From Amia ocellicauda (Eukaryota; Chordata; Actinopteri; Amiiformes; Amiidae): a stretch of DNA of 64,000 nucleotides. Below, in pieces: positions 28,020 to 39,669 of the stretch. The stretch covers positions 49,866,318 through 49,930,317 of the forward strand of contig NC_089855.1 in NCBI RefSeq assembly GCF_036373705.1, given 5' to 3'. The notes under the pieces are model-generated. The model did no database searches, had not been told where the DNA came from, and saw only the letters and a list, made by a program, of their open reading frames with translations. The first letter of the stretch is position 1. Each line of letters opens with the position of its first letter. The position numbers and the translations under genes are program-made.

Positions 28020-29033
28020 AGGCCTCAGGCGCTCGTGCCCCGGTTTCGGGGGAGAGTCGCTCACTTTTCTTGCCGCAGACACAGGCGCAAGGCATTGCCT
28101 GTTTGCCGTAAGGTTATCAGACACAACGCGCCGGCGACGGCTGCAGCATTAGCACGCCGGCTGGCCCTTCCGAAGTTCCCCAAAAACGACCGAGATGCCG
28201 CTTCGACGTCGTAACCCCAGGAACGACCGCAAAGGCACTCCAACCCTCAATCTTCCGATCCGAAGTCAGACCGAAGAGACTGTATGATGTTTTAGATTAA
28301 AGATAGTATGCAGACCGAGCAAGTTAGATTTATCGAGCTAGCAAACATCCATTGAGGCACCTGTTCGGGACGTACCCTGTAGAAATTCCTGTCAACGATA
28401 AAAGGATCAAACGGTGGAGAAAAAGCCCGCAGGATGTTTGTCAAAACTCTGTTTGTGGACTGAATGGCTTTCCCAGATTGGCAGGGACTGTTTTTGGTAT
28501 TGACTGAGGGACAGTTGTAAAAGACAACCTCTCACCGGACCTCTGGCATACACCAAAGAAAGCCACCTCACCTCTCCCCCGGATCTCACAAAACACAATC
28601 CCCCCCGCCCCCAGGGAAGACAGACCGCAATCGGACTCGGGCTTGCACCTTTTGATTGGATGAACGGCCGCAAACATTCTATGTCATTTTCTTTTAAAGC
28701 TTCACTCGTGCTTGTAAAAAACCGAGGTCTCACTGAAAGAATGCCCTGACGTGGTTGCTTCCAAGCTAGCTGGTTTACAAAGTTCCTTTTCGCTTTAACG
28801 ATGATTTCCAAGAAGGGAAATAATCTATCTGTAATCTGTCAACACAGGCACCTTCTTCTACGTTAAGCCACGCGGTCACCACCAGGAAGATGAACGCACC
28901 AGGCCGACCCGGAGTTCTCGCCAATTCGTCTCCAAGCCTCCCAAGAGGGAACATAAATAGGCCTTATTCGCAGACACAGGCCCTCACGCAGGGAGACCAC
29001 CGCTTCACCGCCGCTGCCCCTGCCAAGGGCCCC

Positions 29034-29105
29034 AGGTCCCACTGAGACTTGAACTCGGATCGCTGGATTCAGAGTCCAGAGTGCTAACCATTACTCCATG
29101 GGACC
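29034..29105 (-). tRNA. tRNA-Gln (CTG), compensated acceptor stem
   Basis: 72 nt. The 5' acceptor strand reads GGTCCCA, which pairs perfectly with the 3' strand TGGGACC; other copies with the same 3' strand have GGTTCCA and a wobble pair. The T stem has one mismatch (CCGAG/CTCAG) and one D-arm base differs. The compensating change hints at past selection on folding. Confidence 0.8.
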
Positions 29106-29239
29106 AAGCCCGCTGCCCTCCTCTTGCCCGTGACGAAGGTTTCTGCTCTACGCACACGTCTCATCTGCTGCACGGCCAAGTCCATATTGAGCCAAGTTGC
29201 GCCCAGAGTGCTGCGTGTGGCGGGTCACTTCCGGAGCTG

Positions 29240-29311
29240 TCCCTGGTGGTCTAGTGGTCAGGATTCGGCGCTCTCACCGCCGCGGCCCGGGTTCGATTCC
29301 CGGCCAGGGAA
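29240..29311 (+). tRNA. tRNA-Glu (CTC)
   Basis: 72 nt. The 3' acceptor strand reads CCAGGGA, turning the usual G-T seventh pair into G-C. A and B boxes are intact. Confidence 0.92.
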
Positions 29312-29633
29312 GGTGGATCTGTTGCTCTTCCCATAGGACCTGTGTGGTGCATTTTCTCTCTCTCTATCTGTGATTAAATCCTTACTTATATACATATGTC
29401 CATGAACGTTTCTGGAGCTCATGTAAATCACATCACACGACGGGCCGTGATCTTTTCGGTCACTTTGAAAGTTTTGCTCATGACAATCCTTTTCTATTGC
29501 GGCACGATGGCTGCCACCGAGGAAGGAAAGTCGTCCGCAGTTGGCTGCAAGCTTGCCTGAAGCGCAGGAAAGACTTACTCGCGACGTGCCACTTAAAGAC
29601 TGAAGAAGTGGGGGTCGGCCTCACCGAGAGCCC

Positions 29634-29671
29634 TGAGGATCAGCTCACGTGGTAGAGTGCTAGCTTAGCAT
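29634..29671 (+). pseudogene. tRNA-Ala(AGC) 5' half, diverged
   Basis: 38 nt with several changes in the D arm and anticodon stem (CAGCTCACG, AGAGTGCTAGC), consistent with relaxed constraint on the split gene. Confidence 0.8.
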
Positions 29672-31502
29672 TGTAGCGTTATGTTGGGTGTATTTGGATA
29701 AGAGCATTTGGGCTCTGAGCTGAAGCACTGATCTAAAGAAAACCTCTCCCCCCCAAAGTTATCAGATTCCCTTAGCTCATCCGCTTGGAACTGGTTTGCA
29801 TCAAAGTGACAGTTTTGGGGAGCATGGCACCAAGAAGAGGCCAAATAGTTTGGAATTCTGCTATGAGATGTCTGGAGAAAGGGGCCTGTAGGTGATAAAA
29901 ACTCTTTGAAGTGGACGAGAGCCGAAATCCCGACATAGAGCTACGAACCCAGGCCAACCGGCATTTCCAAAAGATGGCATGGATTGACATCAGTCATAAA
30001 TCAAGCCCCCCCCAATAGGACACTGGGGGCTGAAACCGAAATCCAATCTCAAAAACTCAAGAACCAATCACCTCTTGATCTGACAGACTATAAGGAACAG
30101 CGGACAGTCTTTCTCGCTCTCTCTCACCTGAACCAGTAACTCGCTGCCACAGCTCAACCTGTAGCTCTGTTGCCAGAACCGGAACCAGAAACCAACTAAG
30201 TCTTTGCCGGCAACAGAAGAGTTAAACTGGGAGAAGGAGATTGAGCCGTACGAAGAATTCTTTTAAAGGACTTTATTAAATAAAGAACTTTACAGACTGC
30301 GCTGCCCGCCTGTGCCCACCTGATCAGTGGAGTTTTACAGCTGGACAATTGACTAAGTCGACTGTATACGAAAGTGTCAGTCATTTAAATAGCTATTTGA
30401 GTCTTAAGAAACTTGACCCTTGGAACAAACACGGCCCTGCTTTCCCCAAAGACTTTGTCTTCAAATAAGTACGGTGAGAGACCCTGCTTGCCAAGAAGAT
30501 TTTGTGCACAACCTTGGAGCCTTCAAACCAGTGGAAAATCTGTTTGGAAACGACTCTACTTTCGCGAAACCCCAACTTCCAGGTGTATCGACTGAGTGGA
30601 AGTTCTTTGACAAAGCCGAACCAGACTGCCTTTGTTCCAAACCACACGGACCTCGTGCCGTGTGCTGTTATCTGAGCCCGAAGCCAGAGAGGCCTCTCTG
30701 CGACGAAGTTCAGATAAGTTTAACAGTTTGGAGTTCATGATTCATGACATTTGAGAAATCAATTAGAAATGTTAATCTGTGATTCATAACTCTAGAATGT
30801 GTAATATCATTTAGTTTTCTTAAATATAAATGTGTGTTGTATTAAACTGTTTTGTTGATAATTTTAGAAATAAAATCTGTCAACGCCGAGAAATATCTTC
30901 TCATTCCTGTTTAACTGTTTAGTCTGAAATTGACACAAGTTAATAGACATTAGATTATTGGTGGCCTTGCCTATCCTTAATCATTGAATAATAATCAGTT
31001 AAGGGAAATTGTGGTAACAAGTAATGATAGGATCTTTCTCGGCACCTAAACGTGAATGAGACTGATATATATATATAACGAGAAGTTACCTGACATAAAT
31101 ACTAACCTGCGTAGTTATTTAATGTCTGACTAATAATACTAACGAGAGACTCACCTTCGTCTTACTAACCGGTATTGTAGTCAATGTGTTTATAACCTTT
31201 TTTGTTTAACGATTTGTGTTATCATATGTGATCCCATGGTCTTTGATTTGGTCACGGAAGTGATTTGTCTTCGATTTGTTGATCTAGAGTTGAATTGTAA
31301 TTAGTTTTTCCCTTTTGTATAATTAGTGTAGTGCTACATTTAGTTTTTGTTTTGAATACATTTGACAATTTATATCTTTGGAATTGGTGTCTGCGTCCAA
31401 TTATTACAGAAATTGAGTTCTACAAGATTCCAGGATTCGTGATAAGGTGATACTATAAATTCACTTCTTTAATTGAAATGTATAAGTGTACCTTACGCTA
31501 CA
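29672..31502 (+). mobile_element. solo-LTR-like insertion inside tRNA-Ala
   Basis: 1831 bp with the same TG...CA ends. Confidence 0.55.
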
Positions 31503-31541
31503 GCATGCGAGAGGCAGCGGGATCGATGCCCGCATTCTCCA
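31503..31541 (+). pseudogene. tRNA-Ala(AGC) 3' half
   Basis: 39 nt; partner of the diverged 5' half at 29634. Confidence 0.85.
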
Positions 31542-32555
31542 AGGCCTCAGGCGCTCGTGCCCCGGTTTCGGGGGAGAGTCGCTCACTTTTCTTGCCGCAG
31601 ACACAGGCGCAAGGCATTGCCTGTTTGCCGTAAGGTTATCAGACACAACGCGCCGGCGACGGCTGCAGCATTAGCACGCCGGCTGGCCCTTCCGAAGTTC
31701 CCCAAAAACGACCGAGATGCCGCTTCGACGTCGTAACCCCAGGAACGACCGCAAAGGCACTCCAACCCTCAATCTTCCGATCCGAAGTCAGACCGAAGAG
31801 ACTGTATGATGTTTTAGATTAAAGATAGTATGCAGACCGAGCAAGTTAGATTTATCGAGCTAGCAAACAGCCATTGAGGCACCTGTTCGGGACGTACCCT
31901 GTAGAAATTCCTGTCAACGATAAAAGGATCAAACGGTGGAGAAAAAGCCCGCAGGATGTTTGTCAAAACTCTGTTTGTGGACTGAATGGCTTTCCCAGAT
32001 TGGCAGGGACTGTTTTTGGTATTGACTGAGGGACAGTTGTAAAAGACAACCTCTCACCGGACCTCTGGCATACACCAAAGAAAGCCACCTCACCTCTCCC
32101 CCGGATCTCACAAAACACAATCCCCCCCGCCCCCAGGGAAGACAGACCGCAATCGGACTCGGGCTTGCACCTTTTGATTGGATGAACGGCCGCAAACATT
32201 CTATGTCATTTTCTTTTAAAGCTTCACTCGTGCTTGTAAAAAACCGAGGTCTCACTGAAAGAATGCCCTGACGTGGTTGCTTCCAAGCTAGCTGGTTTAC
32301 AAAGTTCCTTTTCGCTTTAACGATGATTTCCAAGAAGGGAAATAATCTATCTGTAATCTGTCAACACAGGCACCTTCTTCTCCGTTAAGCCACGCGGTCA
32401 CCACCAGGAATATGAACGCACCAGGCCGACCCGGAGTTTTCGCCAATTCGTCTCCAAGCCTCCCAAGAGGGAACATAAACAGGCCTTATTCGCAGACACA
32501 GGCCCTCACGCAGGGAGACCACCGCTTCACCGCCGCTGCCCCTGCCAAGGGCCCC

Positions 32556-32627
32556 AGGTCCCACCGAGACTTGAACTCGGATCGCTGGATTCAGAGTCCA
32601 GAGTGCTAACCATTACACCATGGAACC
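32556..32627 (-). tRNA. tRNA-Gln (CTG)
   Basis: 72 nt; same form as the copy at 25511, with a fully paired T stem. Confidence 0.88.
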
Positions 32628-32762
32628 AAGCCGGCTGCCCACCTCTTGCCCGTGATGAAGGTTTCTGCTCTACGCACACGTCTCGCTCTGTCGCACGGCC
32701 AAGTCCAGAGTGAGCCAAGTTGCGCCCAGAGTGCAGCGTGTGGCGGGTCACTTCCGGAGCCG

Positions 32763-32834
32763 TCCCTGGTGGTCTAGTGGTCAGGATTCGGCGCTCTCAC
32801 CGCCGCGGCCCGGGTTCGATTCCCGGTCAGGGAA
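32763..32834 (+). tRNA. tRNA-Glu (CTC), next to Polinton copy 2
   Basis: 72 nt canonical copy. Copy 2 starts 34 nt past its 3' end, and the T6 run inside the Polinton end is the first T run of four or more downstream. Confidence 0.93.
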
Positions 32835-32867
32835 GGTGGATCTGTTGCTCTTCCCCTAGGACCTGTG

Positions 32868-33048
32868 AGTAGATAGTAGGGTTTTTTGGGCGCGGCCTAT
32901 TTTGTTATGACGTATGCCCTAAGCTTATTAATATTCCTACGTCATAATTGGGGGGCGTGATTTTAGAGTTATTTCCTTAATTATTCCTACGTCATATCCG
33001 TCAGAAAGTGTACACCCCTAAAACCCTGAACAACAAGGCCACCCATAA
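32868..33048. repeat. left terminal inverted repeat, Polinton copy 2
   Basis: 181 bp; reverse complement of 48384-48564 with no difference that I can see. Confidence 0.93.
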
Positions 33049-33169
33049 AGACCCCCCCCCCCCCCCTGAAGGCAACGCCCCGAAACTCTCCTCTCTATTT
33101 AAGACCCCGCGCTGCTTTTAGGCAATACCTCTTTAATTCTCAGCATCTGAAACATCCCGCTTCTTCAAC

Positions 33170-33880
33170 ATGTCCAGCGACATCAACATGAAGCCCCGCA
33201 AGAAACAATCCCGGGCAAGGGTTCCTGTACTCACCAATTTGAAGATTGAACGCTCCTGGGTGTTGTTCTGGGGGGGTCGACGGGGTTACCGCTTTAAAAG
33301 GGATCCCAGCTATGTTGGAGTGGAGCTTTTTGCTTTGGGAGAGAAGGAGGGTACGTTGGAACCTTTTGAGACGGTGATTGAATACTCTTTTGAGGACTGG
33401 TTGAAGGTGATGGCATGGAGAGACCTGGGGCTTGTGGATAAGACTCTAGAAGGCTTGCAAGAGGGTCCAAGAGAAGGCGAAACGGAGTCTCCGACTCAGA
33501 GTTTTGAAAGGTGTGAATGGGAAAGCTTGCAGAACTACGGTACAGTGGTGAAGAGTCTATCTCTAACTACTGATCGTAAGGTTTTGTTTAGCAGTACCCT
33601 GATTACAAACCCTATTGAAGGGGTTGTGGAGGATCCAGAAAAACAGGTTACTGAAATTATGTTTGACGCCGTGGACTGGCCGTTCTTGAAAGAGGTCATA
33701 AACTGTATAAATGATGGTTTTGACATCTTGACCAAATGTTCACAACTGGATTCTGTTAGAAGGAGAATATGCTGGATTATGGATTATATATCCCCCTTGA
33801 ATGACGACGACGATGATAAAACAGACGACCTGTGGGGGGTTGGAGGGGGGTCTGACGGCTCAGGGTCTACTCTCTTCTAA
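33170..33880 (+). CDS. Polinton left-end gene 1 (copy 2)
   Basis: 236 codons, near-identical to the frame at 6014, with the same TATTTAAG box upstream. Function not recognised. Confidence 0.7.
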   Translation: MSSDINMKPRKKQSRARVPVLTNLKIERSWVLFWGGRRGYRFKRDPSYVGVELFALGEKEGTLEPFETVIEYSFEDWLKVMAWRDLGLVDKTLEGLQEGPREGETESPTQSFERCEWESLQNYGTVVKSLSLTTDRKVLFSSTLITNPIEGVVEDPEKQVTEIMFDAVDWPFLKEVINCINDGFDILTKCSQLDSVRRRICWIMDYISPLNDDDDDKTDDLWGVGGGSDGSGSTLF

Positions 33881-33958
33881 GAGGGCGGTGTGTCGTGACG
33901 TAGTGAAGAGATAGGATAAAAGGCGCAACAATTCATTCATGGTTTAAAATTAAAGAGA

Positions 33959-34807
33959 ATGTCTTACCCGAAAGCTGCGGACGTCGACAGGCTCTACAGG
34001 CCTCTTCAAACCCGGGATCACCCCTGGTTCTATTCCCCAGATTTTGTATACACTCCGGAACCCTCTGACTGCGGTTACCCTCCAAGACCTCAGACCCCGG
34101 TCCCTCAGGACGAAACAACATGCGGAGCGATGGATGTCCAAATGAGTCTCGGGGATCCCCAGCCTCTGGAGCTCATGGAGGGCCTCGATTTTGCCGAACT
34201 GTCTACCGTCTGTGCGTCTCAGGAGGGGGTCAGTCCAATGGATGTAGAAACACCCCACAAACCACCAGGCGACCCAATGAGCATCGGACGGTCTCGGGGG
34301 CGTGATGAAGACGCAGGATTTATGCCCGGGGTAGGTGTCCAAGTAAGCAGAGTGGTTAAAAGCACCCTGGTGTATATTCTGAGTGCTCTCATCGACCGAG
34401 CTCTGAAAGAAGTCTGTCGGGGGTGTGAAGTGAATCACCCCAGTCAGTTGAGATACAGTTGTTTGTTTGAACCAGACCGTTACTATTTCCTGTTCTATTT
34501 CAACGTGTTTTACAGAAGACTGAACAAACCGTGGCTGAAACCGGCACTAATCAAGGCTCTGTCTTACTCCCACATACATGTCATTGCTGGACAAGTCCAG
34601 AAAATCATAGATGAGATTTTGCTGGAGCTGAAAAAGGAGCCGTTTATAATAGAGAAACTTGGGCAGCTGCTCAATGACCTGGATGAGCCAAGTAGAAAAA
34701 CCGCTGGCAAGCTAAAAGCTTATTTCTTCCGTAAAGAAGTTAAAGCTGGGGGCAGCGACGAAGAATTCGACATCTACGCCACTGATTCAGACTCTGACCT
34801 GAACTAA
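33959..34807 (+). CDS. Polinton left-end gene 2 (copy 2)
   Basis: 282 codons, same layout as at 6803: disordered N-terminal half and helical C-terminal half with the HPSQ segment. The ATF-like site and TATA-like box precede it. Confidence 0.7.
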   Translation: MSYPKAADVDRLYRPLQTRDHPWFYSPDFVYTPEPSDCGYPPRPQTPVPQDETTCGAMDVQMSLGDPQPLELMEGLDFAELSTVCASQEGVSPMDVETPHKPPGDPMSIGRSRGRDEDAGFMPGVGVQVSRVVKSTLVYILSALIDRALKEVCRGCEVNHPSQLRYSCLFEPDRYYFLFYFNVFYRRLNKPWLKPALIKALSYSHIHVIAGQVQKIIDEILLELKKEPFIIEKLGQLLNDLDEPSRKTAGKLKAYFFRKEVKAGGSDEEFDIYATDSDSDLN

Positions 34808-34819
34808 GGGACTTTGAAC

Positions 34820-35326
34820 ATGGGGAATGTTCTGGACTGCTGCTGCAACTGGTTCTGTCATCAACACTCTGCAGCTAACCTGAGAGCGCTATTACACCAT
34901 GTGCTTGACAGAAAAGTAGCCAACGCGAGCCTTTTCTCTACAGATTTAACCATCGATGAGGATCAACTTTCAAACCTGGAAAAGTTAATGGTTGCTGTAA
35001 CAAAGACCGGGGGGTACGAACACTGGGATGAAGCGCTCAAGGGGGCCAAGAATGATATTAGGCCATTTCATCAACATCTGTATGACCTTTTACTGAGCAT
35101 GTTTAATACCCCTCTGTTTACTTTTAAAATAGGTCATATTGTTGTTTTATTTACATATGTAACTGAGGTGTGTGCCTACAAGATAAAGAAACAGGTATTT
35201 GTTGATATAGATCAAGTAACCAATCATCTGATTTCTTTTTGTCTGGACCGTAGAAAAAATTGTTGTGTATGTTATACTTTTCTCAAATGTCTAAAAAGGG
35301 GTATCTGCTCTCCTGAAGTTGAATAA
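34820..35326 (+). CDS. Bcl-2-like protein (copy 2, tentative)
   Basis: 168 codons from MGNVLDCC; same protein as at 7664. AATAAA again overlaps the stop codon. Confidence 0.48.
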   Translation: MGNVLDCCCNWFCHQHSAANLRALLHHVLDRKVANASLFSTDLTIDEDQLSNLEKLMVAVTKTGGYEHWDEALKGAKNDIRPFHQHLYDLLLSMFNTPLFTFKIGHIVVLFTYVTEVCAYKIKKQVFVDIDQVTNHLISFCLDRRKNCCVCYTFLKCLKRGICSPEVE

Positions 35327-35382
35327 AAAACCTTGTATAAAAACTTTGCGCATAGTGTGGGTCTGTGTGTTTATTTGGCAGA

Positions 35383-36474
35383 ATGACTCGGCAAGCTCCC
35401 CAAATGCATGAACTATACTACAACCCAGCCAAGATTGGGGGTTTGGCGGGTAAGAAGGGTTTTCAAAGAGGACTCGCTGAGGCCGGCGTGAAGGTTAATG
35501 ATGTGGTTGTTTCAGAATGGTTACGGGAACAAGACGCCTATACCTTACATAAACCTCTCAGGATTAACTTTAAAAGAAACCGTGTATATGCAACTGACAT
35601 AGACTCACAATGGCAAATGGATCTAGTCGATATGTCAAATTTATCAAAACATAACAATGGTCACAAATTTATGTTGATGTGTATCGATGTGTTATCAAAA
35701 TATGCCTGGGCTCGCATTCTACATAACAAAACAGGTCGGGCGGTGACAAGGGCCTTTGAGGATATATTGTCCCAGGGACGATGTCCTAAAAAACTGCAGA
35801 CTGATAAAGGAAAAGAGTTTCTCAACAGAGAATTTCAGAATCTACTGAAGAGACACAAAATACATCATTTCACCACCGGTAATGAGCTTAAGGCATCGGT
35901 GGTGGAGAGGTTTAACCGCACCATAAAGACCAAAATGTGGAGATATTTTACAGCGGTCAACACGTTCAAGTATTTTGATAAAGTTCAGGATTTTATCGAT
36001 GCTTACAACCAAGGGTATCACGCCAGTATTAAAATGAAGCCTATAGATGTTGATCAAAGTAATTCTTTTAAGGTCTATAAAAAATTATACGGCCCATTTA
36101 TTAAGAAGGGGAAAACTACTTATAAGTTCAACATCGGTGATGTGGTTCGCGTTTCAAAGCTAAGGAGTACTTTTGCCAAAGGTTATGAACAAACATTTTC
36201 TGACGAATATTTTACAGTTACCGAACAGGTGGCTAGAGACCCCCCCGTGTACCGGTTAAAAGACTATGACGGGGAGGATATAGAAGGAACGTTTTACGAA
36301 GCCGAGTTACAAAAAATTATTGTGGGTAAAGACATTGTATACAGAGTTGAAAAGATATTAGCTGAGAAAACCCAGAACCGGAAAAAATATGTGTTGGTGA
36401 AATGGCTTGGATGGCCTGAAAAGTTCAATAGTTGGGTCCCGGAACAACAGGTTTGTGATATTCAAGCCTTATAA
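35383..36474 (+). CDS. INT: Polinton integrase with chromodomain (copy 2)
   Basis: 363 codons with QMDLVD, QTDKGKEF and VVERFNRT motifs and a C-terminal chromodomain, as in copy 1. Confidence 0.93.
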   Translation: MTRQAPQMHELYYNPAKIGGLAGKKGFQRGLAEAGVKVNDVVVSEWLREQDAYTLHKPLRINFKRNRVYATDIDSQWQMDLVDMSNLSKHNNGHKFMLMCIDVLSKYAWARILHNKTGRAVTRAFEDILSQGRCPKKLQTDKGKEFLNREFQNLLKRHKIHHFTTGNELKASVVERFNRTIKTKMWRYFTAVNTFKYFDKVQDFIDAYNQGYHASIKMKPIDVDQSNSFKVYKKLYGPFIKKGKTTYKFNIGDVVRVSKLRSTFAKGYEQTFSDEYFTVTEQVARDPPVYRLKDYDGEDIEGTFYEAELQKIIVGKDIVYRVEKILAEKTQNRKKYVLVKWLGWPEKFNSWVPEQQVCDIQAL

Positions 36475-36478
36475 CAAC

Positions 36479-38186
36479 ATGCCCGCTGGTGTGATGGGGT
36501 CATTACTTTCGATACTCAAGATGGAATCAGGAGGCTTCTACGTGACTCTACCCAGTAACGCCTCTCTCGATATATACCCTAAAAATGAAATATCCAGTTA
36601 CACGGTACAATTTGGAAAATCTATAGATCTAAGGGGGTCGTGGGAAGTGGGGTTGGCGGAAATACAGTATCCTTACACTTGGGCTGTTTTACAAGATAAG
36701 GATGCCACCTTCGCCATTTTTGACGATGTTAAAAAGAGTCAATGGACATTCACGATGCAAGGAGGTTATTATGACAATGTGGATACAATATTAGATGAGA
36801 TGCATAAACAGTTCTCAGAAGGCACCCCCAACATCAAGCTATATTACAACCCTATTAAAAACAGAGTGTACAAGGTGTCAAAACCTGGTATTAGCATTCA
36901 AACCAAAGGACAACTGGGGCGTATATTAGGGTTCTATTCTGACACAGAGAGCAGGTTCTCAGAAGTGGTGGCACCCTTCCCGGCTGACATCAGTGGCGGC
37001 TTTTACACTCTTTATGTGTATACGGATATCATAACACACCAGAGGGTCGGGGATAGCTATGTCCCCCTTTTGAGAAATGTACTTATTAAAGGTAAAAGCA
37101 ATGACATGGTCACAATTACTTATGACAAGCCACACTACGTACCAGTCTCAAAGACCCACTTTGACCATGTTTTCACAGGTGGATGTGACCCTGGGAGATC
37201 GGCTCATTAGTCAAAGCAGCAATACTTACCCCTATAGGGCCATGATGGAGTGTATCCTTAATTATAGTGAGGAGACCCTAAGCAAACAGTTCAGCCCCGG
37301 CCTTTTCTTCAAAGACACCCCGGAAGCTATGGACGACCAGGATCCAGAGGGACTCAATAAGGGTTTGCAAAAAAGAACGGCCTTTTCAACAGAAGGGAGG
37401 ACCTTTGAGCTAATGGGACATATTCATGCAGACATATTTTTCCAAGAAAAACTCATGCTCAACGGGGTAGACATTAAAATTAAAATGATCCGTAGTAAAA
37501 GTGCTTTTTGTCTGATGACCCCTGATACTGAAAAATATAAACTGACCATATTATCGGCCTCGCTGTTTGTGAAAAAAGTATCCGTCTCCCCGGCGGTTAA
37601 ACTAGGACATGCGCAGGCTTTAATGACGGCAAACGCCAAGTACCCGATCGAAAGAGTCTATATGAAAGTCCACAGTATCCCCGCAGGGACACGGGTGATG
37701 AACCAGGAAAATCTGTTTCTAGGCCAGCTCCCAAAACAGGTTATTATAGGTCTCGTGGATAATGATGCATTTACCGGGGTTTACAACAAGAACCCCTTTA
37801 ACTTTAAACATTATAACGCGGAATTTATAGCACTGTACGTCGATGGTGTGCAGGTTCCATCCAGACCTTTTCAACCTGACTTTGAAAACGGCAACGCGGT
37901 TCGTGAATATTACAGTCTAGTACTGGCTACGGGTCGCCATCTCAAGGATCAACCTCTGCTGATCGATCGCCGGGAATACTGCAGCGGTTACACCCTGTAC
38001 GGTTTCAACCTGACCCCTGACGAAGAGTGTGGACAACATTTTTCACTGATGAAGACGGGCAATATGCGTTTGGAGATGCGTTTCAAGCAGCCTCTACCAC
38101 GCACTGTAAATATGGTCGTGTATGCTGTGTTTGACAACATTATTGAGGTGAATCAGAGGAGAAACGTTCTGTATGATTATTATTAA
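36479..38186 (+). pseudogene. Polinton capsid-gene block (copy 2, broken)
   Basis: Remains of the particle-gene block between integrase and protease. Sequence of the minor capsid and major capsid genes is recognisable. The block as a whole is not intact in this copy. Confidence 0.85.
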
Positions 38187-38187
38187 A

Positions 38188-38745
38188 ATGAACACCAGAG
38201 AGCTCAACCACATCATGAATGCCCTGGACGGCTCACGGAAAGTGTTTCAAGGAGTCTACGCCTGCGACCAGCTGCCTAAATTTAAGATCAAGAATTTACC
38301 TGCAATGTACATAATCAACACACACCCTAAAAATATGCCCGGAGAACATTGGCTGGCTATTTATCTAAGGGAGGACCGCCGTGGGGAATTTTTTGATTCC
38401 TATGGAAACCCCCCGGATTTCAGACCTTTCCCTCGGAAGATCAATAACTTTCTGCTCAACAACTGTCAAGAAACCATTTACAGCGGTCGTCAAGTACAAA
38501 GTCTTCAGACCTTCACTTGTGGTCAACACTGTGTGTTTTTCTTATATCATAGATCTAAAGGAAGGTCATACCCCGATATTATGTCCTTGTACAGTGAGGA
38601 TTTAGGCCAAAATGATAAAAAAGTGGCAGAGTTTGTCAGGACACTGTGGACCCCCCCTTATAACACAATTACTTACGACCCTAGCCAGCCATGTATACAG
38701 ATGGGGTGTTCTTGTGAGGATTTTAAAAGATGTCATGCGTGTTAA
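38188..38745 (+). CDS. PRO: adenain-like protease (copy 2)
   Basis: 185 codons with GEHWLAI, FFDSYG and TCGQHC motifs, near-identical to copy 1. Confidence 0.9.
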   Translation: MNTRELNHIMNALDGSRKVFQGVYACDQLPKFKIKNLPAMYIINTHPKNMPGEHWLAIYLREDRRGEFFDSYGNPPDFRPFPRKINNFLLNNCQETIYSGRQVQSLQTFTCGQHCVFFLYHRSKGRSYPDIMSLYSEDLGQNDKKVAEFVRTLWTPPYNTITYDPSQPCIQMGCSCEDFKRCHAC

Positions 38746-38923
38746 AGTGAAAAAATAATGAAAACAGCCTTTGAATCATTAGTTTTGTTTTTATTCAACA
38801 CAAATCTTATACAAAGCAGGGTTATGTTATAAATAAATGTACAACATTTGAAAATAAAAATAAAAAATAAAAAAATTGTTTGTCGGTTCCTTATTTACAG
38901 GGGAGACAAATAAAAACATGAGA
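38746..38923. terminator. bidirectional polyadenylation region (copy 2)
   Basis: Same AT-rich stretch with AATAAA signals on both strands as at 12481. Confidence 0.6.
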
Positions 38924-39667
38924 TTAATAAGCTTCCCAACGATGGATAGATCCTGAGGAGGGTTGCTCAACACGGTCAGAGTAATGAGATATCGGCGTCA
39001 GATCAGTCACCACCTCTTTACACAGACGGATTTTTTGTCGCGTTTCCTGGTTAGGGACTGTTGATTGGGGCATGTTCAGACAGGCCATAGCCTGTAGGAA
39101 AGCATTCCAGCCTACAGGTCGGCGACTATCGGGTACCTTATTAGTGCTAGTGACACTCTTCAACAAATCAAACATGTGTGAACCTTTGATCAGTTGTCCT
39201 TTAAAAACAAATTCACCCTGTTCATTCCAAGTCGTTACCCGCGGTTTCTGAACCATTTTGTGCAGAATATATTCTGCATGTCTTTTGCTTCTGGCCGGCA
39301 TGTTTCTCAAAACATCCGTTACAACATCTCCCTCTGAACTCTCAACAGGTTCGGGCACCGCAACATCTTTATCAACCGTACCCCCCGCATCAGTCCCAGA
39401 ACCATTTTCTTGAGAGGCCATGGTTAAAGTTAAAATGTTTTGATCTTTTTCACCCTGTCTAACCAGACGGAGGTAGCGCTGTAACGTGTTGCTATACATC
39501 TGGGCTTTGGAATACTGATTTAAATCGGCCCTGGCCAGTATAGCTTTCATTTCAGAGTCCAGGTTGTTTTCGGCCGTTTGTCTAATGGGCTCTGGCCCGA
39601 CAACATTTTTTCTCAGTTTCTCAAGCTGCTCCTGAGGGATCAAAAACATTTTCTGAGCATATTCCAT
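38924..39667 (-). CDS. conserved Polinton protein of unknown function (copy 2)
   Basis: 247 codons, near-identical to 12659-13402. Confidence 0.72.
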   Translation of the reverse strand: MEYAQKMFLIPQEQLEKLRKNVVGPEPIRQTAENNLDSEMKAILARADLNQYSKAQMYSNTLQRYLRLVRQGEKDQNILTLTMASQENGSGTDAGGTVDKDVAVPEPVESSEGDVVTDVLRNMPARSKRHAEYILHKMVQKPRVTTWNEQGEFVFKGQLIKGSHMFDLLKSVTSTNKVPDSRRPVGWNAFLQAMACLNMPQSTVPNQETRQKIRLCKEVVTDLTPISHYSDRVEQPSSGSIHRWEAY

Positions 39668-39669
39668 TA

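Larger units (their letters stand above)
26151..29671 (+). repeat. tRNA-array unit 3
   Basis: Complete unit of 3521 bp without a Polinton. It is the most diverged unit in its tRNA-bearing part (changes in all three tRNA sequences). Spacers 28020-29033 and 29312-29633 show nothing else. Confidence 0.9.

Noticed and set aside
28407-28811. 134-codon minus-strand frame recurring in the array units
   Set aside because: It starts at TTG, matches no known family, changes length between units and lies in a spacer. It is conserved only because the units are near-identical.
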